Positions 62,701 through 64,000 of a stretch of 64,000 bases of DNA are shown here, piece after piece. The notes below the pieces were generated by a model. It was not told the DNA's origin. It ran no database searches and worked only from the letters and a program-made list of their open reading frames with translations. Positions within the stretch are counted from its first letter, which is position 1. The number at the start of each line of letters is the position of its first letter. Source of the DNA: Megalonaias nervosa (Eukaryota > Mollusca > Bivalvia > Unionida > Unionidae); NCBI GenBank assembly GCA_016617855.1, contig JAECUM010011030.1, forward strand, positions 16,958 through 80,957, given 5' to 3'. Made by a program: the position numbers and the translations under genes.

Positions 62701-63651
62701 GTGATTAAAACACTTGGTTTCATTACAATGTTTTAAATTCCATTTCCCTTTGGATATCAACTGTAAAGATAAGTATTCGCCCAAGCATAGTCACCAATCT
62801 GCCAAAATCTGTCAGTGAAAGGTCATGAATTCACATTTGCAATAGGCCACTAGTCAATCTTGTCCTGGGCAACAGGCAATCTGGCACATATTTGTTAAAT
62901 TTGTATGACTAAATAGACATCTGATGCCCTAGCAGTTTAACATCCATTTTGCAAAGTTTATTTGACAAAATGGATGTCTGCTGCCCTAACAGTTAAACAC
63001 CATGTGGAGAGTATGGACTATATAACATGTATACATTCAGTTTTTAATAACTTCATTACTTTTCATCCAAAATGAATGAAAATTTTACTACTGACTGAAA
63101 CTATATATCTGATAATGTGATTAATATTTTCAAAAGGAAAAATCTTTTGTAGAACATGCAATGCTGATGTGTAGGCAAGGTGATCCATTAATTCTGCATT
63201 GAGATCACAACACCTGGTACTGCTCATTATAACCTCTTTTACAACTGTCATACAAATTACATAAAACCTTGTTATAAGAATTTAATTTTAATTTGTGATG
63301 TCACAGATTGCCCAACTGATGGTTCTGGAAAAAATGACTCCTAATTTTAGGTTCATCTACATGATCTTTAGGAAAGGAAAAAGAACAGTGTTTCTGGAGC
63401 TTACTCAACTGTTTTAGTTCCAAAAATGGATAATACTAGCATGTCTTCTATTCTTTTGTAAAGTGTTTTGTTTTTGTTTCTGAAATGCTGTAAGTTATGA
63501 ATAATGTCTATTACATTGAAAGCAGTTAACTTAACATGCAGTACATTAATTACCAATCAAAATGATACATATCAATAACAAACCTGAAACACAGCCTCTT
63601 CAGTTTGGTGTTATAATGTTCGTATGCCAATGCTAACATTGCTGGTGTTGG
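862..63651 (-). CDS. FBXL13: FBXL13/DRC6-like F-box and LRR protein; 17 internal exons, both ends outside window
   Basis: This is the composite of 17 minus-strand exons, listed separately below. All have AG acceptors and GT donors, and their phases join without conflict into 600 codons with no stop. The order seen is a basic helical region with spaced Trp residues (exons 1-4), an F-box (exons 5-6: IFSYLDVADLSRCARVCRSW), a microexon, and then roughly 14 Cys-containing LRRs (motifs such as LNLSGC, LDISHC, LNLTNC). This matches the FBXL13 family, about 735 residues in human, across the part of the protein covered here. In that family the protein is DRC6 of the nexin-dynein regulatory complex, a linker on ciliary doublet microtubules; a role as an SCF ubiquitin ligase adaptor is possible from the F-box. 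The usual LP start of the F-box reads LQP here. The N-terminus, the last LRRs and the C-terminal tail lie off the window. A generic FBXL20-type protein is less likely, because the N-terminal Trp region and the LRR order follow FBXL13. Confidence 0.92.
943..1959. other. Intron 16
   Basis: About 1.0 kb. It holds one copy of the foldback element (about 1,468-1,676). Nothing else recognised. Confidence 0.8.
1468..1676. mobile_element. Foldback MITE copy 1
   Basis: About 209 bp. The left arm has aaactgcacagacccagatc and the right end reads acttataagtgagtatatat followed by ggt. The arms are inverted and the centre has the shared phrase taggagtaatcagta. Same family as the copies at 21.3, 32.0, 32.9, 34.4, 38.4 and 48.9 kb. 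Confidence 0.8.
1960..2097 (-). CDS. FBXL13: FBXL13-like exon 16 (LRR)
   Basis: 138 bp, 46 codons in phase 0, acceptor cttcacag, donor gtgagaat. It encodes GLSALGNNQRLRDVTLSECV, AITDLGLQKFAQSCKDLERL and DISHCM. Two LRRs. Confidence 0.95.
2098..2720. other. Intron 15
   Basis: About 620 bp of AT-rich sequence; nothing recognised in it. Confidence 0.75.
2721..2844 (-). CDS. FBXL13: FBXL13-like exon 15 (LRR)
   Basis: 124 bp, acceptor tttatacag, donor gtaagtca. It encodes CPNLTYLSICYCEHITESGI, then EMLGQTKLTSLDISGCNCGET. The segment CPNL.YLS…CEH.T is strongly conserved in FBXL13. Confidence 0.95.
2886..2993. repeat. 58-bp tandem duplication
   Basis: The copies begin agtgaccaaaataag at 2,886 and again at 2,944, and both continue to atttatttctgatctaa with a few substitutions. 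Two copies only. Confidence 0.85.
3624..4175. repeat. 33-bp minisatellite, about 17 copies
   Basis: The unit is of the form gtgacaacatcactatcagg plus tgtgtaggactaa. Some copies are shortened to about 30 bp and copies differ by point changes. Because the period is mostly a multiple of three it gives open frames on both strands, which I do not consider genes. Confidence 0.93.
4468..4587 (-). CDS. FBXL13: FBXL13-like exon 14 (LRR)
   Basis: 120 bp, acceptor tttttccag, donor gtatct. It encodes ITVKGVRQLVEGQCAPSLRE then LNLTNCIRVSDLAMLHITK plus AG, completed to Arg by exon 15. Confidence 0.94.
4588..5885. other. Intron 13
   Basis: About 1.3 kb, containing a decayed Ty3/gypsy fragment at 5,048-5,330. 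Nothing recognised in the remainder. Confidence 0.75.
5048..5330 (-). pseudogene. Ty3/gypsy retrotransposon fragment (RT end / RNase H start)
   Basis: The minus-strand translation in two or three frames gives RTFKWT then ECEEVFEMLKAELKTSSVF, followed after a frameshift by KQFVLDTDACENG. These match the end of reverse transcriptase and the start of RNase H in Ty3/gypsy polyproteins: FxW..eCq.AF..LK..L, then the F.L.TDAS-like motif, with Ser replaced by Cys. A stop (TAG) and frameshifts break it. No LTRs, protease or integrase were found around it, so it is an old fragment. Confidence 0.75.
5886..6045 (-). CDS. FBXL13: FBXL13-like exon 13 (LRR)
   Basis: 160 bp, acceptor aattgctag, donor gtatgtca. 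It encodes NHRISDLSVKAIGACPELNH, then IYMTDCQRLTDASLKAIA and VVNFADCV, plus AG completed to Arg by exon 14. Two LRRs. Confidence 0.95.
6046..6611. other. Intron 12
   Basis: About 570 bp of AT-rich sequence; nothing recognised. Confidence 0.75.
6612..6732 (-). CDS. FBXL13: FBXL13-like exon 12 (LRR)
   Basis: 121 bp, acceptor gaattgcag, donor gtatatgg. It encodes PVAENCSKISTVSFLGSPLL then TDEAFKKLAESKKLKKIKID plus one base, completed to Gly by exon 13. Confidence 0.94.
6955..8010. repeat. Degenerate long-unit repeat array
   Basis: Recurring phrases spaced roughly 150-200 bp apart: aaccaatcagatataagatt, gccaatcagatgcaagatga, cagtcagaagcaaaatcacc, each followed by ttaatat(g), then gatgatataagc and tagatcagaaat. 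Copies are strongly diverged and 7,400-7,650 interrupts the series. It looks like an old dispersed or satellite-like repeat. Confidence 0.6.
10885..10985. mobile_element. Foldback MITE, partial and diverged copy
   Basis: Contains gcacagatccagatctgcca, attatgtgct and agcagatcaagctcc, that is one of the inner palindromes of the family. The outer terminal repeats are not recognisable. Confidence 0.55.
11585..11683 (-). CDS. FBXL13: FBXL13-like exon 11 (LRR)
   Basis: 99 bp, 33 codons in phase 0, acceptor atttttcag, donor gtatgttg. It encodes LTPDGFKNLSSGCTSLQTLM then MNDFPTLNDDCIL. The spacing to exon 12 (…DDCIL-PVAENC…) equals that of the human family member with no gap. Confidence 0.92.
12288..12443. 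repeat. About 52-bp tandem repeat, 3 copies
   Basis: Copies start acagtgagcatttga, acagtaaacatctga and acagtaagcatttga, each continuing with ggaacaaaa and ending near the phrase cctgtt. Confidence 0.85.
12905..13080. repeat. Diverged dispersed repeat, copy a
   Basis: Pairs with 13,295-13,470 in direct orientation. Shared phrases include atcaaaaacatctt, taagcatctggc, atgtttccta and ggtgaaaatgaaatt, in the same order and spacing. The family is unidentified. Confidence 0.7.
13295..13470. repeat. Diverged dispersed repeat, copy b
   Basis: Second copy of the 12,905 repeat. A 65-codon plus-strand ORF here is a by-product and has no recognisable protein signal. Confidence 0.7.
13763..13892 (-). 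CDS. FBXL13: FBXL13-like exon 10 (LRR)
   Basis: 130 bp, acceptor ctttttcag, donor gtacat; one base then 43 codons. It contains WCSNLQYLSMAFCKNFTDRG and KLNYIDLSGCLQ. In the family this segment is the highly conserved NLQ.LSLA.C…LDLSGC stretch. Confidence 0.94.
13893..14598. other. Intron 9
   Basis: About 700 bp. It begins with a small imperfect palindrome of GAT/ATC triplets (13,920-13,985) and has a purine-rich stretch near 14,480-14,560. Nothing else. Confidence 0.75.
14599..14699 (-). CDS. FBXL13: FBXL13-like exon 9 (LRR)
   Basis: 101 bp, acceptor ctactgtag, donor gtgagt. It encodes DETIKFVAKRCKILLYLNLS then YTSITDASIRTIS plus AA, completed to Lys by exon 10. One LRR. Confidence 0.93.
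15620..17470 (+). pseudogene. LINE ORF1 remnant (SGNH-esterase-like plus CCHC knuckle)
   Basis: The first part (to about 16,500) is acidic and Ser/Thr-rich, interrupted by stops near 16,045 and 16,243. The SGNH-like block starts at TLIIGSSIL (16,800-16,826, nucleophile region GSS) and includes TDVQTLRGGKI, MISGLPP and DKIHLSRKG (17,168-17,194, Asp-x-x-His dyad). The usual GGND block is replaced by unrelated residues, so the fold is probably no longer active. A zinc knuckle CFRCHKFGHKQRLC (C-x2-C-x4-H-x4-C) lies at 17,323-17,364 in a shifted frame. Esterase-like ORF1 proteins are known in CR1-type LINEs. Confidence 0.82.
17650..18400 (+). pseudogene. LINE ORF2 endonuclease domain remnant
   Basis: Motifs in order: HLNVQG (17,678), the catalytic-Glu motif LTETKL (about 17,764), VVVYIREDVNAE after a frameshift (from about 17,862), and the terminal SDH motif LSDHYP (about 18,275). 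These are the blocks of an exonuclease/endonuclease/phosphatase fold used for target-primed reverse transcription. At least three frameshifts or stops (near 17,860, 18,000 and 18,150). Confidence 0.87.
18680..20345 (+). pseudogene. LINE ORF2 reverse transcriptase and C-terminal remnant
   Basis: RT blocks in order: KATGLDQIGPRLIK (about 18,985), TPIPKSG…DNYRPIS (19,123-19,182), NQSGFRQIHSCETAL (about 19,276), FVDFRKAFD (19,381-19,407), GVP with a frameshift in the GVPQGS-like motif at about 19,570, LGPLLFILFTNDL, and the catalytic YADD (19,656-19,667). After about 19,860 come the C-terminal motifs YIQPYLDYCNTVWGN and LWNSIP, which follow RT in CR1/jockey-type elements. The catalytic Asp residues are kept but the frame is broken. 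Confidence 0.9.
21094..21256 (-). CDS. FBXL13: FBXL13-like exon 8 (first LRRs)
   Basis: 163 bp, acceptor atttccacaacag, donor gtgagtc; one base then 54 codons. It begins VTDEVVTKLLLKCRPYLMHL and contains LNMRGC and LNLSECLGVN, the first LRRs after the F-box. The conserved phrase SLAQCRNLQDLNLSEC is diagnostic of FBXL13-type proteins. Confidence 0.94.
21334..21546. mobile_element. Foldback MITE copy 2
   Basis: About 213 bp. Left arm ctattataagtcacatcc then cagaccc-like sequence; inner palindromes around catcacataat and gcattatgtcatagcagatc; right end aaaagtgagtatatatggt. It starts about 80 bp upstream (minus-strand sense) of exon 8, inside the intron near the acceptor. Confidence 0.8.
21706..21815. 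repeat. 23-bp tandem repeat, about 5 copies
   Basis: The unit is attaataatttgatacctgc plus ctc, with point changes between copies. Confidence 0.85.
22020..23345. repeat. Old dispersed repeat of molluscan style
   Basis: Recurring but diverged phrases: the ccagtcaggagaataggcaa / gtcaggaggatgagcaat type after a gttat-ccgcagaa-like motif (22,270, 22,430, 22,590), then a second series with gttacaa, gatctgc and ggagatgcaa (22,870-23,340). No protein signal. It resembles long non-coding dispersed repeats common in molluscs; family not identified. Confidence 0.5.
23552..23587. repeat. (AAT)n microsatellite, tail of the LINE
   Basis: About 36 bp of AAT repeat. On the minus strand it is the (ATT)n 3' tail of the retrotransposon. 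Confidence 0.9.
23552..25700 (-). mobile_element. Decayed non-LTR retrotransposon, minus strand, RT mostly deleted
   Basis: Read on the minus strand from 25,700 down: endonuclease pieces (SLLLEQFHNLL then IILGNLYIH, 25,106-25,330), HGHILD…SDHLCI (about 25,080-24,950), the linker phrase LLDKHAPGTRLF and SGLTVHQKIY (about 24,850-24,630), then directly the C-terminal region SRLDYCNSLL (about 24,145), LHWLPV and RIKHKI (about 24,010), and KTHLF near the end. The 3' end has the phrase gcacttagagcttctaaaga (about 23,594-23,613) followed by an (ATT)n tail. Most of the RT catalytic region is missing between about 24,640 and 24,240. A different family from the element at 15.6 kb. Confidence 0.85.
27400..30945. 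repeat. Large 23-bp minisatellite, about 150 copies
   Basis: About 3.5 kb of a unit of the form taatgatgataagtactact plus ctg. Copies vary by substitution and by loss of 3-6 bases. There are no unique spacers, so it is a satellite-type array and not a CRISPR. The strand bias is marked: the units carry TGATGATAAG on the plus strand throughout. It has no long ORF in either direction. Confidence 0.96.
31281..31655. repeat. 34-bp minisatellite, about 11 copies
   Basis: The unit is of the form tttaatcatttaggttaagt plus ggtaatgagactga. The outer copies are more diverged than the inner ones, as expected for array homogenisation. Confidence 0.94.
32001..32211. mobile_element. Foldback MITE copy 3
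   Basis: One of the clearest copies. Left end agtatatactcacttataag and right end cttaaaagtgagtat are inverted. Inner hairpin arms are gcacagacccagatctgcca and gcagatcttggtctatgcag. The centre is ttaggagtaatcagtataac. Confidence 0.85.
32746..32771 (-). CDS. FBXL13: FBXL13-like exon 7, 26-nt microexon
   Basis: A 26-nt exon with acceptor tttgcattgtag and donor gtgagctg. It encodes LNFYQVRN plus AG, which completes Ser with the first base of exon 8. It was sought because exons 6 (phase 0) and 8 (one base in) do not fit directly, and the family has a short IDF..VKN-like segment here. Length, phase and both splice sites match. Confidence 0.85.
32878..33094. mobile_element. Foldback MITE copy 4
   Basis: About 217 bp. 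Outer arms ttataagtcaagtccgactg and caggactcaacttataagc are inverted. The first inner palindrome is near perfect (acccagatctgcc … agcagatctgggtctgtgc), the second is around gaattatgtgatcagggt. It lies about 105 bp upstream (in gene sense) of the microexon. Confidence 0.87.
33362..33880. repeat. 51-bp minisatellite, about 10 copies
   Basis: The unit begins ggtatgaatgatactggcta and ends gatatcctcagcaa. The first six copies are nearly identical and the last ones diverged. The period is a multiple of three, giving a false minus-strand ORF. Confidence 0.95.
33888..34052. repeat. About 33-bp tandem repeat, 5 copies
   Basis: Repeated phrase gccagtaacactttcctcct followed by an A/T-rich part of varying length. 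Confidence 0.85.
34372..34516. mobile_element. Foldback MITE copy 5 (one half deleted)
   Basis: About 145 bp with one inner palindrome (cacagacccagatttgctgg … cagcagatcagggtc) and the right arm ttggacttgacttataagc. The second inner palindrome is missing. Confidence 0.75.
34779..34874 (-). CDS. FBXL13: FBXL13-like exon 6 (F-box core)
   Basis: 96 bp, 32 codons in phase 0, acceptor ttttacag, donor gtaaggtgg. It encodes the F-box core IFSYLDVADLSRCARVCRSW followed by KIIAQASSLWCK. The hydrophobic and Trp positions of an F-box (the Skp1 contact surface) are kept. The reading frame stays open into the intron by chance. Confidence 0.95.
34875..35909. other. Intron 5
   Basis: About 1.0 kb between the two F-box exons; nothing recognised in it. 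Confidence 0.8.
35910..36017 (-). CDS. FBXL13: FBXL13-like exon 5 (acidic linker and F-box start)
   Basis: 108 bp, 36 codons in phase 0, acceptor cctcttacag, donor gtaagagc. It encodes RLERGENMEEDDLFGQGTGE, then a Ser-rich stretch and the first F-box residues, LQPRSCAIK. The canonical Leu-Pro at the start of an F-box is replaced by Leu-Gln-Pro. Confidence 0.9.
38360..38452. mobile_element. Foldback MITE, left-half-like fragment
   Basis: Contains acacagacccagatatgcca, gacataatg and ggaccatggtctacactg, matching one inner palindrome of the family. A matching right-half-like end (gtctatgctattcacaaata then agtgtatatag) lies at about 39,330-39,365; see findings. Confidence 0.6.
39590..40070. repeat. 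Degenerate ~190-bp-unit repeat
   Basis: About 2.5 diverged units sharing caaaggtcataactccataa / caaaggccataacatcatac, gggcttc / ggggcttct / ggttttcct and a phrase of the form aattca-ttaag-cct-caaaagt. No ORF. Of the same style as the 22 kb and 43.8 kb repeats. Confidence 0.6.
40959..41102. repeat. 34-bp tandem repeat, about 4 copies
   Basis: The unit is of the form aaatgttgcctgtttctggt plus gatgggacattatt. Confidence 0.92.
42600..42728 (-). pseudogene. Isolated coding-like fragment, possibly PH-domain-derived
   Basis: A 42-codon minus-strand frame starting MSAQIKLGKMAEVIEKPGGH and continuing FKTWKRRMAMLISESD, preceded by a good acceptor (attctag at about 42,730-42,736) and possibly followed by a donor (gtatgc). 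GGHFKTWKRR resembles the start of PH domains (GG.xKTWKRRWF). It cannot belong to the FBXL13 chain because exons 4 and 5 already join in phase. It could be an exon of a nested gene, a retrocopy fragment or chance. Function not assigned. Confidence 0.3.
43195..43560. repeat. Dispersed repeat, copy a (pairs with 53.05 kb)
   Basis: Shares with 53,055-53,420, in the same order: atgctctactgg, a gttattg-type stretch, ggtaacatgttcacaa / gataacatgttcacaa, the ttgacct-gaacct phrase, and gtttagtccataat / gttcaatccataat. No coding signal. Confidence 0.7.
43760..44471. repeat. ~137-bp tandem repeat with 3' hairpin
   Basis: Units restart at about 43,795, 43,940, 44,072, 44,208 and 44,345 with gaaagg/gaaagcc/gaaagacct, then ccaggatac, tcaaattttgtcaa-like and gccatatttgatggca phrases. 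The end (44,390-44,471) has gatagatagatggg and then cacataagctctttttatct with an agctct…agagct stem. The same end type occurs at 55,550-55,622. Long repeats ending like this are common in molluscs. Confidence 0.72.
44680..44746. repeat. (AT)n microsatellite
   Basis: About 67 bp of pure TA repeat. It yields a false Ile-Tyr repeat ORF. Confidence 0.98.
45060..45365 (+). mobile_element. tRNA-derived SINE, copy 1
   Basis: About 305 bp. The head is tRNA-like with an A-box-like tggccaaagtggttagagc and B-box-like gggtttgaacccc (45,112-45,124). The body has gttgccttgcttggc and taggactggtcgacctggtg, and the tail is attgttaaagctatgttaaa. The polymerase III promoter boxes are still readable. More diverged from the presumed consensus than copy 2. 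Confidence 0.88.
45871..46650. repeat. 46-bp minisatellite, about 17 copies
   Basis: The unit is of the form atatctctatgccactaacc plus taatatatgtaccatatttt plus atatag. Two shortened variants (…ccactaacatatgtacc…) recur about 260 bp apart, indicating a higher-order duplication. Confidence 0.95.
46857..47690. repeat. GACA/GATG-rich minisatellite (about 35-bp units)
   Basis: Units of the form gatcacagacagacagatag plus atggacaaacagatg. The core 47,270-47,560 is regular (about 8 copies) and both flanks are degenerate, with gatgaattacagacaga variants. It probably grew from a 3' tail rich in gatgga/gaca. Confidence 0.93.
48296..48720. repeat. 60-bp minisatellite, 7 copies, open on both strands
   Basis: The unit starts agatttacatacaaatggat and is 60 bp long, so each copy keeps the same frame. 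On the plus strand it reads as a 20-residue repeat RFTYKWMDM…KDECTD, and on the minus strand as LYVNLSVHSSF…. Both long ORFs follow from the period being a multiple of three. I see no start context, signal peptide or splice support for either as a gene. Confidence 0.92.
48943..49158. mobile_element. Foldback MITE copy 6
   Basis: About 216 bp with the best outer repeats: left accatatataacatataagt, right gaagtgagtatatatggta. TA dinucleotides sit at both outer edges, as expected for a TA target-site duplication. Inner palindromes are around ccactgcataatgc and gtatgtaatggcagatc. Confidence 0.87.
50518..50838 (+). mobile_element. tRNA-derived SINE, copy 2
   Basis: About 320 bp. A-box tggcctagtggttagagtg and B-box gggtttgaacccc (50,570-50,582) are well kept. 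The body has gctgcctcgcttggtgctca and taggactggtctgcctggta. The tail is aaaaattgttaaaagctacg then ttaaaaatc, followed by a short (AC)n. About 75-80% like copy 1 by eye. The tail, of the ttgttaaa..c.acgttaaa type, resembles a common molluscan SINE family. Confidence 0.92.
53055..53420. repeat. Dispersed repeat, copy b (pairs with 43.2 kb)
   Basis: Diverged second copy of the repeat at 43,195-43,560; see there for shared phrases. Confidence 0.7.
54925..55622. repeat. Dispersed repeat with TGACCTT phrases and 3' hairpin end
   Basis: Contains gtgaccttgaactttgacct and gtgaccatgacctttgataa, with ccatccacaaagt-type phrases, gatggatggatgg near 55,210, and a second end at 55,550-55,622 (gacagatggatgatggacac, then attctggtcttcaaccagat, a short stem-loop). 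Such repeats are common in molluscan genomes. The 126-codon ORF across it has no domain signal. Confidence 0.65.
57614..57723 (-). CDS. FBXL13: FBXL13-like exon 4
   Basis: 110 bp, acceptor gtatttctag, donor gtatgt. It encodes SFQKLRHVFFVAWGRLIFRA then WHKDTLDARLQREYFE, giving two more Trp motifs of the Sfi1-like kind. It ends in phase 0 and joins directly to RLERGE of exon 5 across the 21.6 kb intron. The junction REYFE-RLERG fits the family, so no exon seems to be missing between them. Confidence 0.9.
57724..58128. other. Intron 3
   Basis: About 405 bp of AT-rich sequence between exons 4 and 3; nothing recognised. Confidence 0.8.
58129..58162 (-). CDS. FBXL13: FBXL13-like exon 3 (34 bp)
   Basis: A small 34-bp exon. 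The acceptor is ctttctttgcag and the donor gtgaggg. It encodes EWVKFRKGRQA plus one base, which completes a Met codon with exon 4. Phase and sequence continue the Trp-spaced helix (…LTAWI-EWVKFRKGRQ…). It was found by phase matching because it is too short for ORF scanning. Confidence 0.85.
58990..59806 (-). pseudogene. DIRS-like tyrosine recombinase remnant
   Basis: The N-terminal core-binding part is open at 59,612-59,806 (NPPLIAVSYFLHFLIDEIDC, DSTIQSCTAAL). Further fragments follow in other frames: LINLIKTVFFNSLSLARMSE then IHAFSLNKG (the Arg region of the catalytic domain, with the usual R.SEIHAL seen as RMSEIHAF). The C-terminal catalytic His and Tyr region is too decayed to assign. Confidence 0.68.
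60052..60310 (-). pseudogene. DIRS-like RNase H remnant
   Basis: The frame contains VHHITGKRNILVDRRSS and GKPVVDLFITRLNNKLPIIS. These match the end of RNase H in DIRS-type elements (HIpGk.N..AD..SR, then P.vDLFAsr.N.qLP.). The Asp of the AD motif is kept but Ala is Val. Confidence 0.72.
60780..61145 (-). pseudogene. DIRS-like reverse transcriptase remnant
   Basis: The minus-strand frame reads FPVHRKFMWFGLERRYFSFW then HFLFALLQLPEPLQG, matching the RT stretch of DIRS-type elements where a hydrophobic residue pattern F.vHp.h..fl.F…y.f..lPFGL…P..F is expected. The catalytic region that should follow is degraded and I cannot read the two-Asp motif. Confidence 0.6.
61995..62115. repeat. Short inverted and direct repeat around GATTGGCT
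   Basis: atatttgattggctaatg is followed by ccagccaatcaaatgtta (inverted) and later atgccaatcaaatgtgag. It may be a decayed MITE; family not identified. Confidence 0.5.
62226..62346 (-). CDS. FBXL13: FBXL13-like exon 2
   Basis: 121 bp, acceptor tctctacag, donor gtaagt, one base in then 40 codons. It begins GWLEFYLVRRRKL and ends LMKVHLTAWI. It is very basic and helical. The W-x-x-F pattern after hydrophobic residues resembles Sfi1-type repeats, seen in the N-terminal part of this family. Confidence 0.85.
62347..63583. other. Intron 1 (local numbering)
   Basis: About 1.2 kb, AT-rich. A phrase pair (caatctggcacatatttgtt … gacatctgatgccctagcag and catccattttgcaaagttta … gatgtctgctgccctaacag) near 62,870-63,000 is a small duplication. 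Nothing else. Confidence 0.7.
63584..63651 (-). CDS. FBXL13: FBXL13-like exon 1 (local numbering)
   Basis: 68 bp. The acceptor is gatttcag and the donor gtttgt. It encodes PTPAMLALAYEHYNTKLKRL then CF, and ends with two bases (AG) that complete a Ser codon with exon 2. It belongs to the N-terminal helical region. Further upstream exons are off the window; I see no start codon context here. Confidence 0.75.
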
Positions 63652-63774
63652 CTGAAATCAACCAAAGCAAAAGCAGAACATGTTACATGTACAGTAAACT
63701 CAGTTTATAATGAAATGAAACAAAATTTAAGATAATGCAAAGAACTTCACATGGTTCATACAAATGATTTATAC

Positions 63775-63934
63775 CAGTGGTTCCCAACCTTTTTTGAGTA
63801 TGAGGGCAAATTTTGCAGACCCCACATGCTAATAGTTGTACTTTAAGCCTGTGAAGTTATATCAATTCACTTACTACTTGGAATAATCCCACAGCCACTC
63901 AAGGGGTCCATGGCCCACAGGCTGGTAAACACCA
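63775..63934. mobile_element. hAT-like MITE
   Basis: About 160 bp. It starts cagtggttcccaaccttttt, a typical hAT terminal sequence. The other end, read in reverse complement, is tggtgtttaccagcctgtgg, which matches 11 of the first 16 positions. An imperfect 8-bp duplication flanks it (atttatac before, atttatat after), the size expected for hAT. It lies upstream of exon 1 in an intron that continues off the window. Confidence 0.75.
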
Positions 63935-64000
63935 ATTTATATATCTTCTATAGTTATGACAAAATTTGGACACAATGATAATTGGGATTTTATATATATA

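Overview
The window is nuclear DNA of an animal. It is AT-rich, full of introns and full of transposon remnants and tandem repeats, with no bacterial-style gene packing. Two SINEs (45.06 kb and 50.52 kb) with a tRNA-like head and a tail resembling one common in bivalve and other molluscan genomes, plus several dispersed repeats of molluscan style, point to a mollusc. The species is not identifiable from the sequence.

One host gene runs across almost the whole window on the minus strand (63,651 down to 862). I could join 17 internal coding exons by splice sites and reading phase into exactly 600 uninterrupted codons. The protein is an F-box/leucine-rich-repeat protein of the FBXL13 type, which is DRC6 of the nexin-dynein regulatory complex of motile cilia. 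Its order is a helical N-terminal part with tryptophan-rich Sfi1-like repeats (exons 1-4), an F-box (exons 5-6), a 26-nt microexon, and then a long run of cysteine-containing LRRs (exons 8-17). The first and last exons lie outside the window, so the promoter, start codon, stop codon and poly(A) site are not visible. Exon numbers here are local to the window.

Layout from low to high coordinate: 0-15 kb holds the LRR exons 17 to 9, with a decayed Ty3/gypsy fragment at 5.05-5.33 kb and several minisatellites. At 15.6-20.45 kb is a decayed plus-strand non-LTR retrotransposon (ORF1 with esterase-like and zinc-knuckle segments, ORF2 with endonuclease and reverse transcriptase). At 21.1 kb is exon 8. 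At 23.55-25.7 kb is a second non-LTR element on the minus strand, lacking most of its RT. At 27.4-30.95 kb is a 3.5 kb array of a 23-bp unit. At 31.3-34.1 kb are more minisatellites around the microexon (32.75 kb). At 34.8-36.0 kb are the F-box exons. At 36.0-57.6 kb is one intron of 21.6 kb with SINEs, minisatellites and dispersed repeats. At 57.6-58.2 kb are exons 4 and 3. At 58.9-61.15 kb is a decayed DIRS-like tyrosine-recombinase retrotransposon. At 62.2-63.65 kb are exons 2 and 1, and a short hAT-like MITE ends the window.

A family of about 210-bp foldback elements with nested palindromes recurs at least seven times and is the most unusual non-coding structure seen. I found no second convincing host gene and no evident new multi-gene system. 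All transposon genes are broken by stops and frameshifts.
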